A DNA stretch of 7,363 nt from JAKLKS01 sp964370855 (GTDB taxonomy: Bacteria; Planctomycetota; JAJSAM01; JAKLKS01): NCBI GenBank assembly GCA_964370855.1, contig CAYJMF010000172.1, positions 1 through 7,363 of the forward strand, in the 5' to 3' direction. Numbering within the stretch: the stretch's first letter is position 1; each line of letters begins with the position of its first letter. Positions 1-6,021 of the stretch are shown here, one piece after another. A program made the position numbers and the translations under genes. The notes beneath the pieces are model-generated. The model made no database searches, was not told the DNA's origin, and worked only from the letters and a program-made list of their open reading frames with translations.

Positions 1-29
1 TTTTCCCCCCCCCCCCCACGGGGCCCGGT
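1..29. other. Homopolymer edge (T4 then C13)
   Basis: TTTT is followed by 13 consecutive C (5-17) and then a short GC-rich stretch. Seven of these C could pair with the G7 run at 32-38, competing with the hairpin at 30-63. The run is at the extreme window edge, where sequencing and assembly are least reliable, so its exact length should not be trusted. No gene is seen between 1 and 126. Confidence 0.5.
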
Positions 30-63
30 ATGGGGGGGCCCGGGGGTTCCGGGCCCCCCCCAT
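30..63. terminator. Strong G/C hairpin downstream of the Lpt-like gene
   Basis: GGGGGGGCCCGG (32-43) and CCGGGCCCCCCC (49-60) are exact reverse complements around the loop GGGTT. Two more A-T pairs (30-31 with 62-63) can be added across one bulged C. The hairpin lies about 64 bases after the stop codon of the Lpt-like gene and could end its transcript, although no T-run follows on the minus strand. The plus strand of 32-53 also has four G-runs separated by 1, 3 and 4 bases, a G-quadruplex pattern. Confidence 0.4.
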
Positions 64-126
64 TCCGGGGACCCGCGCGCCGGAGTCGCGCAACGCCCGG
101 GAGAACCGCGAGGAGCGGCTCAGCGG

Positions 127-2970
127 TCAGTCGCCGATGGTGGCCCCGACCTGCTCCGTCACGATGCCCTGGGCGTAGTCGTAGACGGCCCGGCGCATCC
201 GGCCCTCCCTCCCGCCGGTGACCAGGCGGAAGCGCGGATGCTCCGGGGAGGCGTCGAGGACCAGCGTGGAGGTGGCGGCGTCGACGAGGATGCGCGAGAC
301 CCCCGAGGCGCCCATCCCGCCGTCGTCGGCCTCGATCCCGATGGAGCCGGTGCGGGAGAGGGCCTCGGCGGAGGTGAAGCGGCCTGTGGTGGATCCCGGC
401 GCCGCGGGATGGAGGATACGCAGGGCGTCGGCGCCCCGGAGCCGCTCCTTCTCCTCGAAGCCCCCGGCGGCGTCGCGGGTCGAGCGGACGAGGGACACGT
501 CCTCCCCCATCCGGGTCTCCCCGGGCGTGTAGAGGAGCGGGCCCGAGCAGCGGGCCTCGTAGCGCTCCGCCGGCGCCTCCTTCCCGGCGGAGGACGCGGG
601 GAGGCGGTGGAAGACGAAGGTGCCCCCCTTCGAGGCGCGGGCCTCGACGAGGACGCCCCCGGAGAGGGTCAGGAGGAACTCCGGCGCCTCGCAGGAGTCC
701 ACGAGGCGGAGCGAGGCGATCTCCGAGCGGGCGGTGACGCGGGCCGGGCTCCCCTCGAGGAGGAGGCGGCCGCCGTCGGCGTCCCAGCGGAGGAGGTCCC
801 CCGAGGCGAACTCCGTCTCCGTCTTCACGAAGACCGGCCCCTCCGCCCGGAGCCCCCTCAGGCGCGAGACCCCCCTGGCCTCGCCGGGCTCCAGCGTCCC
901 CGAGAGGGCGGGACAGGCGATCTCCGCGCGCCCGCCGCGGATCCCCGCGGGACCGGCCTTCTCGGGCAGGACCCCCTCGCCTCGCACGTCGCCGGAGGCG
1001 CGGAACCCTCCCGTGCGGCGATCCATGGTGATGACGTCGGCGGTCACCGTGAAGGGGCGGCCGTCCTCGCCCGTGAAGGAGGCCGACGCCCGCGGGCCGG
1101 GGGCGGCGCCCTCGAGGAGCGCCTCCCGGGGCTCCTCCTCCCCCTCCTCCCCGGTGACCAGGAGGCGGGCGCCGCGGAGATCGTAGCGGCGGCCGGCGGC
1201 GTTCTCCTCGCGCCCCTCGAGGCGCACGTCCTTCAGGGCCTCGATGCGCGCGATGCCCCGGTTGCCCGGGTGAAGAAGCGCCTCGATGCGGCCGCAGGTC
1301 AGGCGGTAGACCTCCTGCTCCCCCACGATGCGCCGTAGCACCGTTCCCCCGGAGACGGAGACCCCGGCCCCGCGGTCCGCGGCGCCCGGCGGAGGGAGGA
1401 GGAGGATCGCCTCCCGGGGCGTGGAGAGGAGGAGCGCTCCACCCGCGGCGGCCTCCTTCCCGCCGCCGGCGGCGGCGGAGACCGGATCGAGGAGCCCCGC
1501 GGCCGGCCAGTGGACCGCCACGGTCTCCCGGAGCGCGATGCGGGATCCACCGTCCCCGGCGGGCGTCCACGCGATGAGCCGGGCGCGGGCGCTGCGATCC
1601 CCCTCCACGAGCTCCGCGTCCCCCTCCGCCGTCACCTCGCGCAGCTCCGCGGGGCCGCCGCCCTCGCGGCGGTAGGCGTCCACGCGGATCATCCGCGCGC
1701 GGAGATCGCGCCGCGGCGGGGCCGTCCCCGGCCCCTCCTCGAGGAGGGAGGCCGCGGCGCTCCCGCGGAACAGGGCCGTGACGGGGCCCTCGGCCCTCGG
1801 GAACGCCACGCTGGCCGGGCCGGCGCTGGAGGCGCGCAGGGTGCGCAGGACGCCGTCCCTCCTCTCGCGGAGGACCAGGGCCGGCTCCCCGTCGAGGAGG
1901 ACCTCCGTGGTCCCCGCCCTCCCGGGGCGGGCGGCGAGGTCGCGGGATCGGGCCTCGTAGGCGCGGTCCCCGGTCCCCCCCGAGAGCACCGCCCCCCCGA
2001 GGGCCCTGAGCTCCGTGACGGGGAGGTCGGATCCGCCGCCGCCCGCCGCCTCCGCGCCGCGGCGGAGGTCCACCTCGATGCGGGGAGCGGAGAGGCGCCC
2101 CTCCCCCTGGGCGAGGGAGGCGTCGTCGGCGAGGGTGATCCGGTACCAGCCGGAGGCCGCGGCCGCGGCGGGGTCCGCGTAGGCCGGGGGGGCGGCGAGC
2201 CTCTCGAGGAGGAAGGGGCCGCGGCAGGCGAAGTCGAGGGGCTCGCCGGATCCCTCGCCGCCGACCCGGGCCCCGGCGGCCCGGAGCACGCGGCCGGCGG
2301 CCCCGCCGGAGAGGAGCAGGCGGCCGCCGCCCTCCTCCGTCTCGAGGTCCCGGCCCGCGGCCTCGATGTCCGCCGAGGCGACCCGGACGGCGCCGGGGGC
2401 CGAGATGCGGCGCGTGCGGAGGTCGGCGTCCACGACCTCCGCCTCGAGGGTCCAGGGGACCCCGTCCCGGAGGAGCTCCACGCGGACCCCCCCCTCGAGG
2501 CGGAGGCGCATCTCCTCGCCGGGGCCGAGCTGGAGCCGCCCCCTCGGCGCCCGCAGGTGGATAGGGGCGTCGGCGGCCGCCGCGGCGAGCTTCTCCCGCG
2601 TCTTCGGTTCCGGCGACAGCAGGAGGTCGGGGTCCTCGAGGGCGAGGCTCCTCACCCCCGGCGCGGGGGAGGGGAGGGGGCGCTCGGAGGCGGCGCGCAG
2701 GACCATGGCCCGGAAGGGGACGCGGCTCCCGTCGTCGAGCTCGATCTCCCGGACGTCGGAGATCACCACGCCCTCGGCGGAGACGATGGTGACGCCGGTG
2801 ACGCCTCCGCCGCGGACCTCCGTGCCGGAGGGGACCTCCACGACGGGAAGGGAGGGGCGGGAGGCGCGGGACCCCCCGCCGCCGTTCCCGGAGAGCAGGG
2901 CGGCGAGAGCGCCGCCGAGGCCGGCGACGGCGGTGAAGATCGCGGCGCGCCGGAAGGGGACGGCGTTCAC
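127..2970 (-). CDS. Very large membrane-anchored LptC/LptA (OstA-like) lipopolysaccharide-transport protein
   Basis: This 947-residue protein has one membrane segment at about residues 9-27, then a Gly/Ser linker and an extracytoplasmic body of beta-strand-like repeats. Residues about 40-230 resemble LptC: an N-terminal anchor, then RLQLGPGEEMRLRLEGGVRV (145-164) and alternating strands. Further OstA-like units are visible at about 318-367, 442-488, 575-621, 641-668, 704-747 and 865-916. Each has a pattern like V.A.G.a.l followed by A..l....g...L.G.p..v. In E. coli LptC (191 residues) and LptA (185 residues) are separate beta-jellyroll proteins that carry lipopolysaccharide across the periplasm. 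Here the gene sits at their usual position after kdsD-kdsC but is about five times longer than lptC. It may be a single-chain periplasmic bridge, which is inference. Translation starts at GTG in a 4-base overlap with kdsC. The Lpt assignment rests on synteny, topology and repeat style, not on a clear full-length family match. Confidence 0.7.
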   Translation of the reverse strand: MNAVPFRRAAIFTAVAGLGGALAALLSGNGGGGSRASRPSLPVVEVPSGTEVRGGGVTGVTIVSAEGVVISDVREIELDDGSRVPFRAMVLRAASERPLPSPAPGVRSLALEDPDLLLSPEPKTREKLAAAAADAPIHLRAPRGRLQLGPGEEMRLRLEGGVRVELLRDGVPWTLEAEVVDADLRTRRISAPGAVRVASADIEAAGRDLETEEGGGRLLLSGGAAGRVLRAAGARVGGEGSGEPLDFACRGPFLLERLAAPPAYADPAAAAASGWYRITLADDASLAQGEGRLSAPRIEVDLRRGAEAAGGGGSDLPVTELRALGGAVLSGGTGDRAYEARSRDLAARPGRAGTTEVLLDGEPALVLRERRDGVLRTLRASSAGPASVAFPRAEGPVTALFRGSAAASLLEEGPGTAPPRRDLRARMIRVDAYRREGGGPAELREVTAEGDAELVEGDRSARARLIAWTPAGDGGSRIALRETVAVHWPAAGLLDPVSAAAGGGKEAAAGGALLLSTPREAILLLPPPGAADRGAGVSVSGGTVLRRIVGEQEVYRLTCGRIEALLHPGNRGIARIEALKDVRLEGREENAAGRRYDLRGARLLVTGEEGEEEPREALLEGAAPGPRASASFTGEDGRPFTVTADVITMDRRTGGFRASGDVRGEGVLPEKAGPAGIRGGRAEIACPALSGTLEPGEARGVSRLRGLRAEGPVFVKTETEFASGDLLRWDADGGRLLLEGSPARVTARSEIASLRLVDSCEAPEFLLTLSGGVLVEARASKGGTFVFHRLPASSAGKEAPAERYEARCSGPLLYTPGETRMGEDVSLVRSTRDAAGGFEEKERLRGADALRILHPAAPGSTTGRFTSAEALSRTGSIGIEADDGGMGASGVSRILVDAATSTLVLDASPEHPRFRLVTGGREGRMRRAVYDYAQGIVTEQVGATIGD

Positions 2971-3533
2971 CGGCGCCGGCGCCCCGCGGCTGGCGCGGGG
3001 GCGATGCCGGGGAGCGCGTCGGCGAGCCCCCGGGCGAGGAGCACGGCCTCGATCACCTCGCGCGCTGCCCCGGCGCCGCCGGGGGAGGCGCAGACGGCGT
3101 CGGCGGCCTTCTTCGCGCGGGGGTGGGCGTCCCCCACGGCCACGGCCACGCCGGACTCCGCGAAGGCGGGGAGGTCCACGACGTCGTCGCCGAGGAAGAG
3201 TGTATCACTGTGTGATACACCTAGGGAGGCCTGCAGGCTCCGCATCTCCGTCGCCTTGTCCTTGATCCCCTGGCGATCGGCGGTGATGCCGAGCTCCCTC
3301 GCCCGGGCGGCCACGGCCGGGGAGCGGCGCCCCGAGACGAAGGCGACGAGGAGCCCGGCGCGCAGCGCCGCCACGATGCCGAGCCCGTCGCGCACGTGGA
3401 ACCGCTTCCACTCGCCGCCGTCGGGGCCGACGATGATGGTCCCGTCCGTGAGCACCCCGTCCACGTCGAAGGCGAGGAGCCGGATCCGGGAGAGGCGGCG
3501 GCGCAGGGCGGGGGACCCGGGCCGCGCGCTCAC
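2967..3533 (-). CDS. kdsC: 3-deoxy-D-manno-octulosonate 8-phosphate phosphatase, KdsC-type HAD
   Basis: This HAD-family enzyme should remove the phosphate from Kdo-8-phosphate to release Kdo in the cytoplasm. Its length of 188 residues equals that of E. coli KdsC. Seen: motif I DVDGVLTDG (23-31, nucleophile Asp23 and acid/base Asp25), motif II Ser67 in VSGR, Lys93 in GIKDK, and motif IV GDDVVD (115-120). There is no cap domain insert, as in the tetrameric KdsC subclass. The C-terminal signature usually written GGRGAxRE reads GGAGAARE (152-159). The GTG start overlaps the isomerase stop (GTGA), and the next gene overlaps the end the same way. The gene contains an AT-rich 9-bp inverted repeat (3200-3220) encoding residues 105-112. 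The reading frame stays open far upstream through kdsD, but that part has no domain sense and the GTG gives the family length. Confidence 0.93.
   Translation of the reverse strand: MSARPGSPALRRRLSRIRLLAFDVDGVLTDGTIIVGPDGGEWKRFHVRDGLGIVAALRAGLLVAFVSGRRSPAVAARARELGITADRQGIKDKATEMRSLQASLGVSHSDTLFLGDDVVDLPAFAESGVAVAVGDAHPRAKKAADAVCASPGGAGAAREVIEAVLLARGLADALPGIAPAPAAGRRRR
2972..3000. repeat. Palindrome and hairpin at the kdsC/Lpt-gene junction
   Basis: GGCGCCGGCGCC (2972-2983) is a 12-bp perfect palindrome that ends one base from the GTG start of the next gene. Overlapping it, CCCCGCG (2982-2988) and CGCGGGG (2994-3000) form a 7-bp stem with a GCTGG loop. These sequences encode the KdsC tail (APAAGRRRR region). 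No clear Shine-Dalgarno motif is seen before that GTG, so ribosomes finishing kdsC probably open this structure and restart, giving translational coupling. Confidence 0.4.
3200..3220. repeat. AT-rich perfect inverted repeat inside kdsC
   Basis: GTGTATCAC (3200-3208) and GTGATACAC (3212-3220) are exact reverse complements with the 3-base spacer TGT. On the coding strand the segment and its left flank read CTA GGT GTA TCA CAC AGT GAT ACA, a run of A/T-ending codons in a gene where nearly every codon ends in G or C. It encodes LGVSHSDT, which aligns without gaps to the same loop in E. coli KdsC, so it is not an insertion in the protein. The mRNA can form a 9-bp hairpin with an ACA loop. It resembles a dimeric-repressor operator in form; no binding protein can be named. 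Confidence 0.75.
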
Positions 3534-4537
3534 GAGGCCACCCCGACCTCGAGGATGTCCTGGACGTCGAGGAGGCCCACGGGCCGGCCGCGGCCGTCGA
3601 GGACGGGCACCTCGTCGATCTTCCGGTCCTTCAGGATCTTGAGCGCCTCGGCCACGAGGGTCCCGTCCCGGACGGTGACGGGGTCGCGCGTCATGACGTC
3701 GCTGATGGGGAGATCGAGGAAGGCCTTCCCCCGGCCGAGGCGGCGGCGGAGGTCGCCGTCGGTGAAGATCCCCACGAGGCGCCCCCTCGCGTCCACGACC
3801 AGGGTGGCGCCGGCGCGCGCGCCGCCGATCCCGCTGACGGCGCCCATGGCCTCGAGCACCGTGGACCCGGGGGCGACGGTGGGCACCTCGCCGCCGCTGC
3901 GCATGATCTCGCCCACGGTCATGAGCTGGCGGCCGAGGGAGCCCCCGCGGTGGAAGAGCGCGTAGTCCTCCCGCGAGAAGTTGCGGCGCCGCGCCGCGGT
4001 CATGGCCAGCGCGTCGCCGAGGGCGAGGGTGGCGGTGGTGGAGGAGGTCGGCACGAGGCCCATGGGGCAGGCCTCGGCGATGGGGCCGAGGTCGAGGGCC
4101 ACGTCGCTCCACTTCGCCAGGCGCGACTTCGGGTTCCCGGTGATGGAGACGAGGCGGGCCCCGATCTTCTTCACGACGGGGACGACCCGCAGGACCTCCT
4201 CCGTCTCCCCGCGGAAGGAGATGGCGAGCACGAGGTCGTCCCGGCGGACGCGGCCCACGTCCCCGTGGAGGGCCTCGGCGGCGTGGAGGTAGAGGGAGGG
4301 GGTCCCCGTGGAGGCCAGCGTGGCGGAGATCTTCTGCCCGATGAGGCCCGACTTCCCGAGGCCCGTGACCACGACGTTGCCGCGGCAGTCCACGACGAGG
4401 TCCACGGCGGCGAGGAACTCCTTCCCCATGCGGCGGAGGAGGACGCCCAGCGCCGTCGCCTCGCCGCGGACCACGCTGCGGGCGTACTCGAGGTCCGGGG
4501 GCCGGCGGCGGTCCCGGCGGGGTGTCGGATTCTTCAT
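3530..4537 (-). CDS. kdsD: D-arabinose-5-phosphate isomerase, KdsD/KpsF/GutQ family
   Basis: The protein should convert D-ribulose-5-phosphate to D-arabinose-5-phosphate in the cytoplasm, the first committed step of Kdo synthesis. Its 335 residues compare with 328 for E. coli KdsD. A SIS domain covers about residues 40-200, with GLGKSGLIG (59-67, Lys62), ASTGTPSLYLHAAEALHGD (75-93), EACPMGLVPTSSTTAT (155-170) and FHRGGSLGR (195-203, His196). Two CBS domains follow, at about 207-268 and 278-332, the usual KdsD arrangement. Two positions differ from the family pattern: the usual SxSGE loop reads SFRGE (107-111), and the usual HPGG reads HRGG (196-199). It begins the Kdo/Lpt operon after a 77-base gap with a sigma-54 promoter candidate, and its stop overlaps the kdsC start by 4 bases. 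The KdsC neighbour favours KdsD over the GutQ or KpsF paralogues. Confidence 0.93.
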   Translation of the reverse strand: MKNPTPRRDRRRPPDLEYARSVVRGEATALGVLLRRMGKEFLAAVDLVVDCRGNVVVTGLGKSGLIGQKISATLASTGTPSLYLHAAEALHGDVGRVRRDDLVLAISFRGETEEVLRVVPVVKKIGARLVSITGNPKSRLAKWSDVALDLGPIAEACPMGLVPTSSTTATLALGDALAMTAARRRNFSREDYALFHRGGSLGRQLMTVGEIMRSGGEVPTVAPGSTVLEAMGAVSGIGGARAGATLVVDARGRLVGIFTDGDLRRRLGRGKAFLDLPISDVMTRDPVTVRDGTLVAEALKILKDRKIDEVPVLDGRGRPVGLLDVQDILEVGVAS

Positions 4538-4544
4538 GGGGGTT

Positions 4545-4548
4545 TCCT
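4545..4548 (-). promoter_or_regulatory. Ribosome binding site of the isomerase gene
   Basis: AGGA lies 7 bases before the ATG at 4535-4537 and supports that start. The flanking sequence TTCC-TTCA-GGAA can form a small 4-bp hairpin that would partly hide this site, so initiation may be modest. Confidence 0.55.
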
Positions 4549-4553
4549 GAAGG

Positions 4554-4572
4554 AAGGGGCGATCGCGCCCTT
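4554..4572 (-). promoter_or_regulatory. Leader hairpin upstream of the isomerase gene
   Basis: In the minus-strand transcript GGGCG (4570-4566) pairs with CGCCC (4561-4557) around a CGAU loop. Two flanking A-U pairs can extend the stem across one bulged C. The core contains the palindrome GCGATCGC (4559-4566). The structure lies in the predicted 5' leader, ending 16 bases before the ATG, and does not cover the AGGA ribosome site. A role in mRNA stability or translation is possible but not shown. Confidence 0.3.
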
Positions 4573-4586
4573 GGTACCACCTTTAT

Positions 4587-4613
4587 CGGCAGGCTTCCGC
4601 AAACTCCCTGCCG
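4587..4613. repeat. 7-bp inverted repeat just after the response regulator stop codon
   Basis: Read on the minus strand, CGGCAGG (4613-4607) and CCTGCCG (4593-4587) are exact reverse complements separated by 13 bases. The repeat starts one base after the regulator stop codon. It could be a weak terminator, although no T-run follows, or an operator. It overlaps the -24 half of the sigma-54 candidate, and its distal arm covers the predicted transcription start. Confidence 0.5.
4598..4613 (-). promoter_or_regulatory. Candidate sigma-54 (-24/-12) promoter of the Kdo/Lpt operon
   Basis: On the minus strand CGGCAGGGAGTTTGCG matches the sigma-54 consensus TGGCACG-N4-TTGCW. The near-invariant GG (4611-4612) and GC (4599-4600) are present with the correct 10 bases between them, and GGCA and TTGC match in full. 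The mismatches are C for T at the first base, G for C after GGCA, and G for A/T at the end. Transcription would begin near 4587, giving a leader of about 50 bases before the isomerase ATG. The site lies immediately after the gene for a GAFTGA-containing activator, in the only real intergenic gap, so context supports it. No activator-binding repeats were recognised upstream. The left half also forms one arm of an inverted repeat, which is a competing explanation. Confidence 0.5.
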
Positions 4614-4614
4614 C

Positions 4615-6021
4615 TCAGCCCGGGTTCTTCCCGTCCGCGCCTCCCGCGTCCTCCCTGCGCCAGGCGTCGAGGCGGTTGTAGAGCGTGCGGACGGTGATCC
4701 CGAGGACCTCGGCGGCCCGGGTCTTGTTGCCGCCGGAGGCCTCGAGGACGCGGAGGATGTGGCGCCGCTCCACCTCCGCGAGGGGGAGGTCCGCGGGGAA
4801 CCCGCCGGACCCGGACTCCCCGGCGGGGGGGGCGGGGCTGCGGATCTCCATGGGGACCTGGTCCACGTCGAGGGCGCCCGGCGGGCCGAGAACGGCCATC
4901 CGCTCCACGATGTTCCCCAGTTCCCGCACGTTGCCGGGCCACCGGTGGGCCTCCAGGGCCCGCAGGGCCCGGGAGGTGAGGGAGGCGGGGCCGGCGCCCG
5001 GGCGGCGGAAGCGCGCGAGGAAGTGGTCCACGAGGAGGGGGATGTCGCCCGGCCGCTCGCGGAGGGGGGGCACGGTGACGGGCAGGACGCGGATGCGGTA
5101 GTAGAGGTCCTCCCGGAAGCGGCCCTCGCGCACGGCGGCGCCGAGGTCCCGGTTGGTGGCCGCCACGAGGCGCACGTCCACGCGCCGCACGCGGTTGGAC
5201 CCCACGCGGCGCACCTCCCCGTCCTGCAGGAAGCGCAGCAGCTTCACCTGGAGGGCCGGGGACATCTCGCCGATCTCGTCGAGGAACAGCGTCCCCCCGT
5301 GGGCCACCTCGAGGAGCCCCTCGCGGGAGCGGACGGCCCCGGTGAAGGCGCCCCGCTCGTGGCCGAACAGCTCGCTCTCGAGAAGCCCCTCCTGGAGGGC
5401 GCCGCAGTTGACCGCGACGAAGGGGCCCCGCGCGCGGGGGCTCCGGGCGTGGAGGGCGCGGGCGACCATCTCCTTCCCCGCGCCCGTCTCCCCCTGGACG
5501 AGGACGGGGGATTCCGCCGGCGCGACGCGGTCGAGGAGCCCGCGGAGCGCCTCCATGGCCGGGGACGCGCCGACCATCTCCCCGTCGCCGGCGGAGAGGC
5601 GCCGGAGCGCGCTGGCCGTGCGCGAGAGGACGGACCGCTCCGCGGCCCGGCGCAGGACGAGCTCGACCTCGTCGAGGACGAAGGGCTTCGTGGCGTAGTG
5701 GAAGGCGCCGGCCCGCATGGCCTCCACGGCGGAGGAGACGCTCCCGTGGCCCGTGGCGACCACCACCTCCGGGGAGCCGGGCTCGGCGCGGAGCTCGCGG
5801 AGGAGATCGAGCCCGTTCCCGTCGGGCAGCCGCAGGTCGAGGAGCAGGGCGTCGAACTCGCTCCCCGCGAGGGCGGCCCGCGCCGCCGCGAGGTCCGGCG
5901 CCCCCGTCGCGGCGATCCCGCGGTCCGAGAGCTCCGCCACGACGAGGTCCCGCATGGCCCCCTCGTCCTCCACCACCAGCACCCGCGGTCCCCCGCCCAT
6001 GGATCGCCCTCCCGTGTTCAC
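4615..6021 (-). CDS. NtrC-family sigma-54-dependent response regulator
   Basis: This 468-residue protein (461 if the internal ATG is used) has the full three-domain plan and length of NtrC. The receiver domain spans about residues 12-125, with acidic Glu18/Asp19, phosphoacceptor Asp62, Thr90 and Lys112. The AAA+ domain spans about 148-385, with Walker A GETGAGKE (177-184), GAFTGA (224-229), Walker B TLFLDE (244-249), an arginine-rich RFRED segment (301-305) and sensor II WPGNVREL (361-368). A Fis-type helix-turn-helix covers about 417-453 (GGNKTRAAEVLG near its centre). The intact GAFTGA loop means it should contact and remodel sigma-54 RNA polymerase, using ATP. It is coupled to the kinase gene by a GTGA overlap, so the two form a cognate pair. 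A sigma-54 promoter candidate starts just after its stop codon, which suggests the downstream lipopolysaccharide genes as its target. That target is inferred, not shown. Confidence 0.95.
   Translation of the reverse strand: MNTGGRSMGGGPRVLVVEDEGAMRDLVVAELSDRGIAATGAPDLAAARAALAGSEFDALLLDLRLPDGNGLDLLRELRAEPGSPEVVVATGHGSVSSAVEAMRAGAFHYATKPFVLDEVELVLRRAAERSVLSRTASALRRLSAGDGEMVGASPAMEALRGLLDRVAPAESPVLVQGETGAGKEMVARALHARSPRARGPFVAVNCGALQEGLLESELFGHERGAFTGAVRSREGLLEVAHGGTLFLDEIGEMSPALQVKLLRFLQDGEVRRVGSNRVRRVDVRLVAATNRDLGAAVREGRFREDLYYRIRVLPVTVPPLRERPGDIPLLVDHFLARFRRPGAGPASLTSRALRALEAHRWPGNVRELGNIVERMAVLGPPGALDVDQVPMEIRSPAPPAGESGSGGFPADLPLAEVERRHILRVLEASGGNKTRAAEVLGITVRTLYNRLDAWRREDAGGADGKNPG
6007..6012 (-). 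promoter_or_regulatory. Ribosome binding site for an alternative ATG start of the response regulator
   Basis: A second GGAGGG lies 6 bases before an in-frame ATG at 5998-6000 (Met8 of the longer form). A start here would place the receiver domain about five residues from the N-terminus, as is common in NtrC proteins. Sequence alone does not settle which start is used. Confidence 0.45.

Noticed and set aside
1..126. Start of an lptB gene after the Lpt-like gene
   Set aside because: No Walker-type or other ABC-transporter coding pattern can be read on the minus strand here; the space is hairpin and homopolymer.
3200..3220. The kdsC inverted repeat as a ParB-binding parS site
   Set aside because: The arms contain TGTATCAC/GTGATACA, one base per half different from the known TGTTTCAC/GTGAAACA, but a 3-base spacer separates them while parS has none. 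No parA or parB is nearby.
1510..3642. A 710-residue open frame on the plus strand across the Lpt-like gene and kdsC
   Set aside because: It is antisense to genes with recognisable domains, is low-complexity in Gly, Ala, Arg and Glu, and has no motifs. Very high G+C removes stop codons and produces such frames.
2967..4580. KdsC as a 537-residue protein with a long N-terminal extension
   Set aside because: The upstream part is an out-of-frame reading of kdsD, rich in Pro, Arg and Gly. The GTG at 3531-3533 gives the exact family length and a coupled start.
4620..4800. NtrC-type activator-binding sites upstream of the sigma-54 candidate
   Set aside because: I looked for paired inverted repeats in the 3' part of the regulator gene and found none convincing above the GC-rich background.
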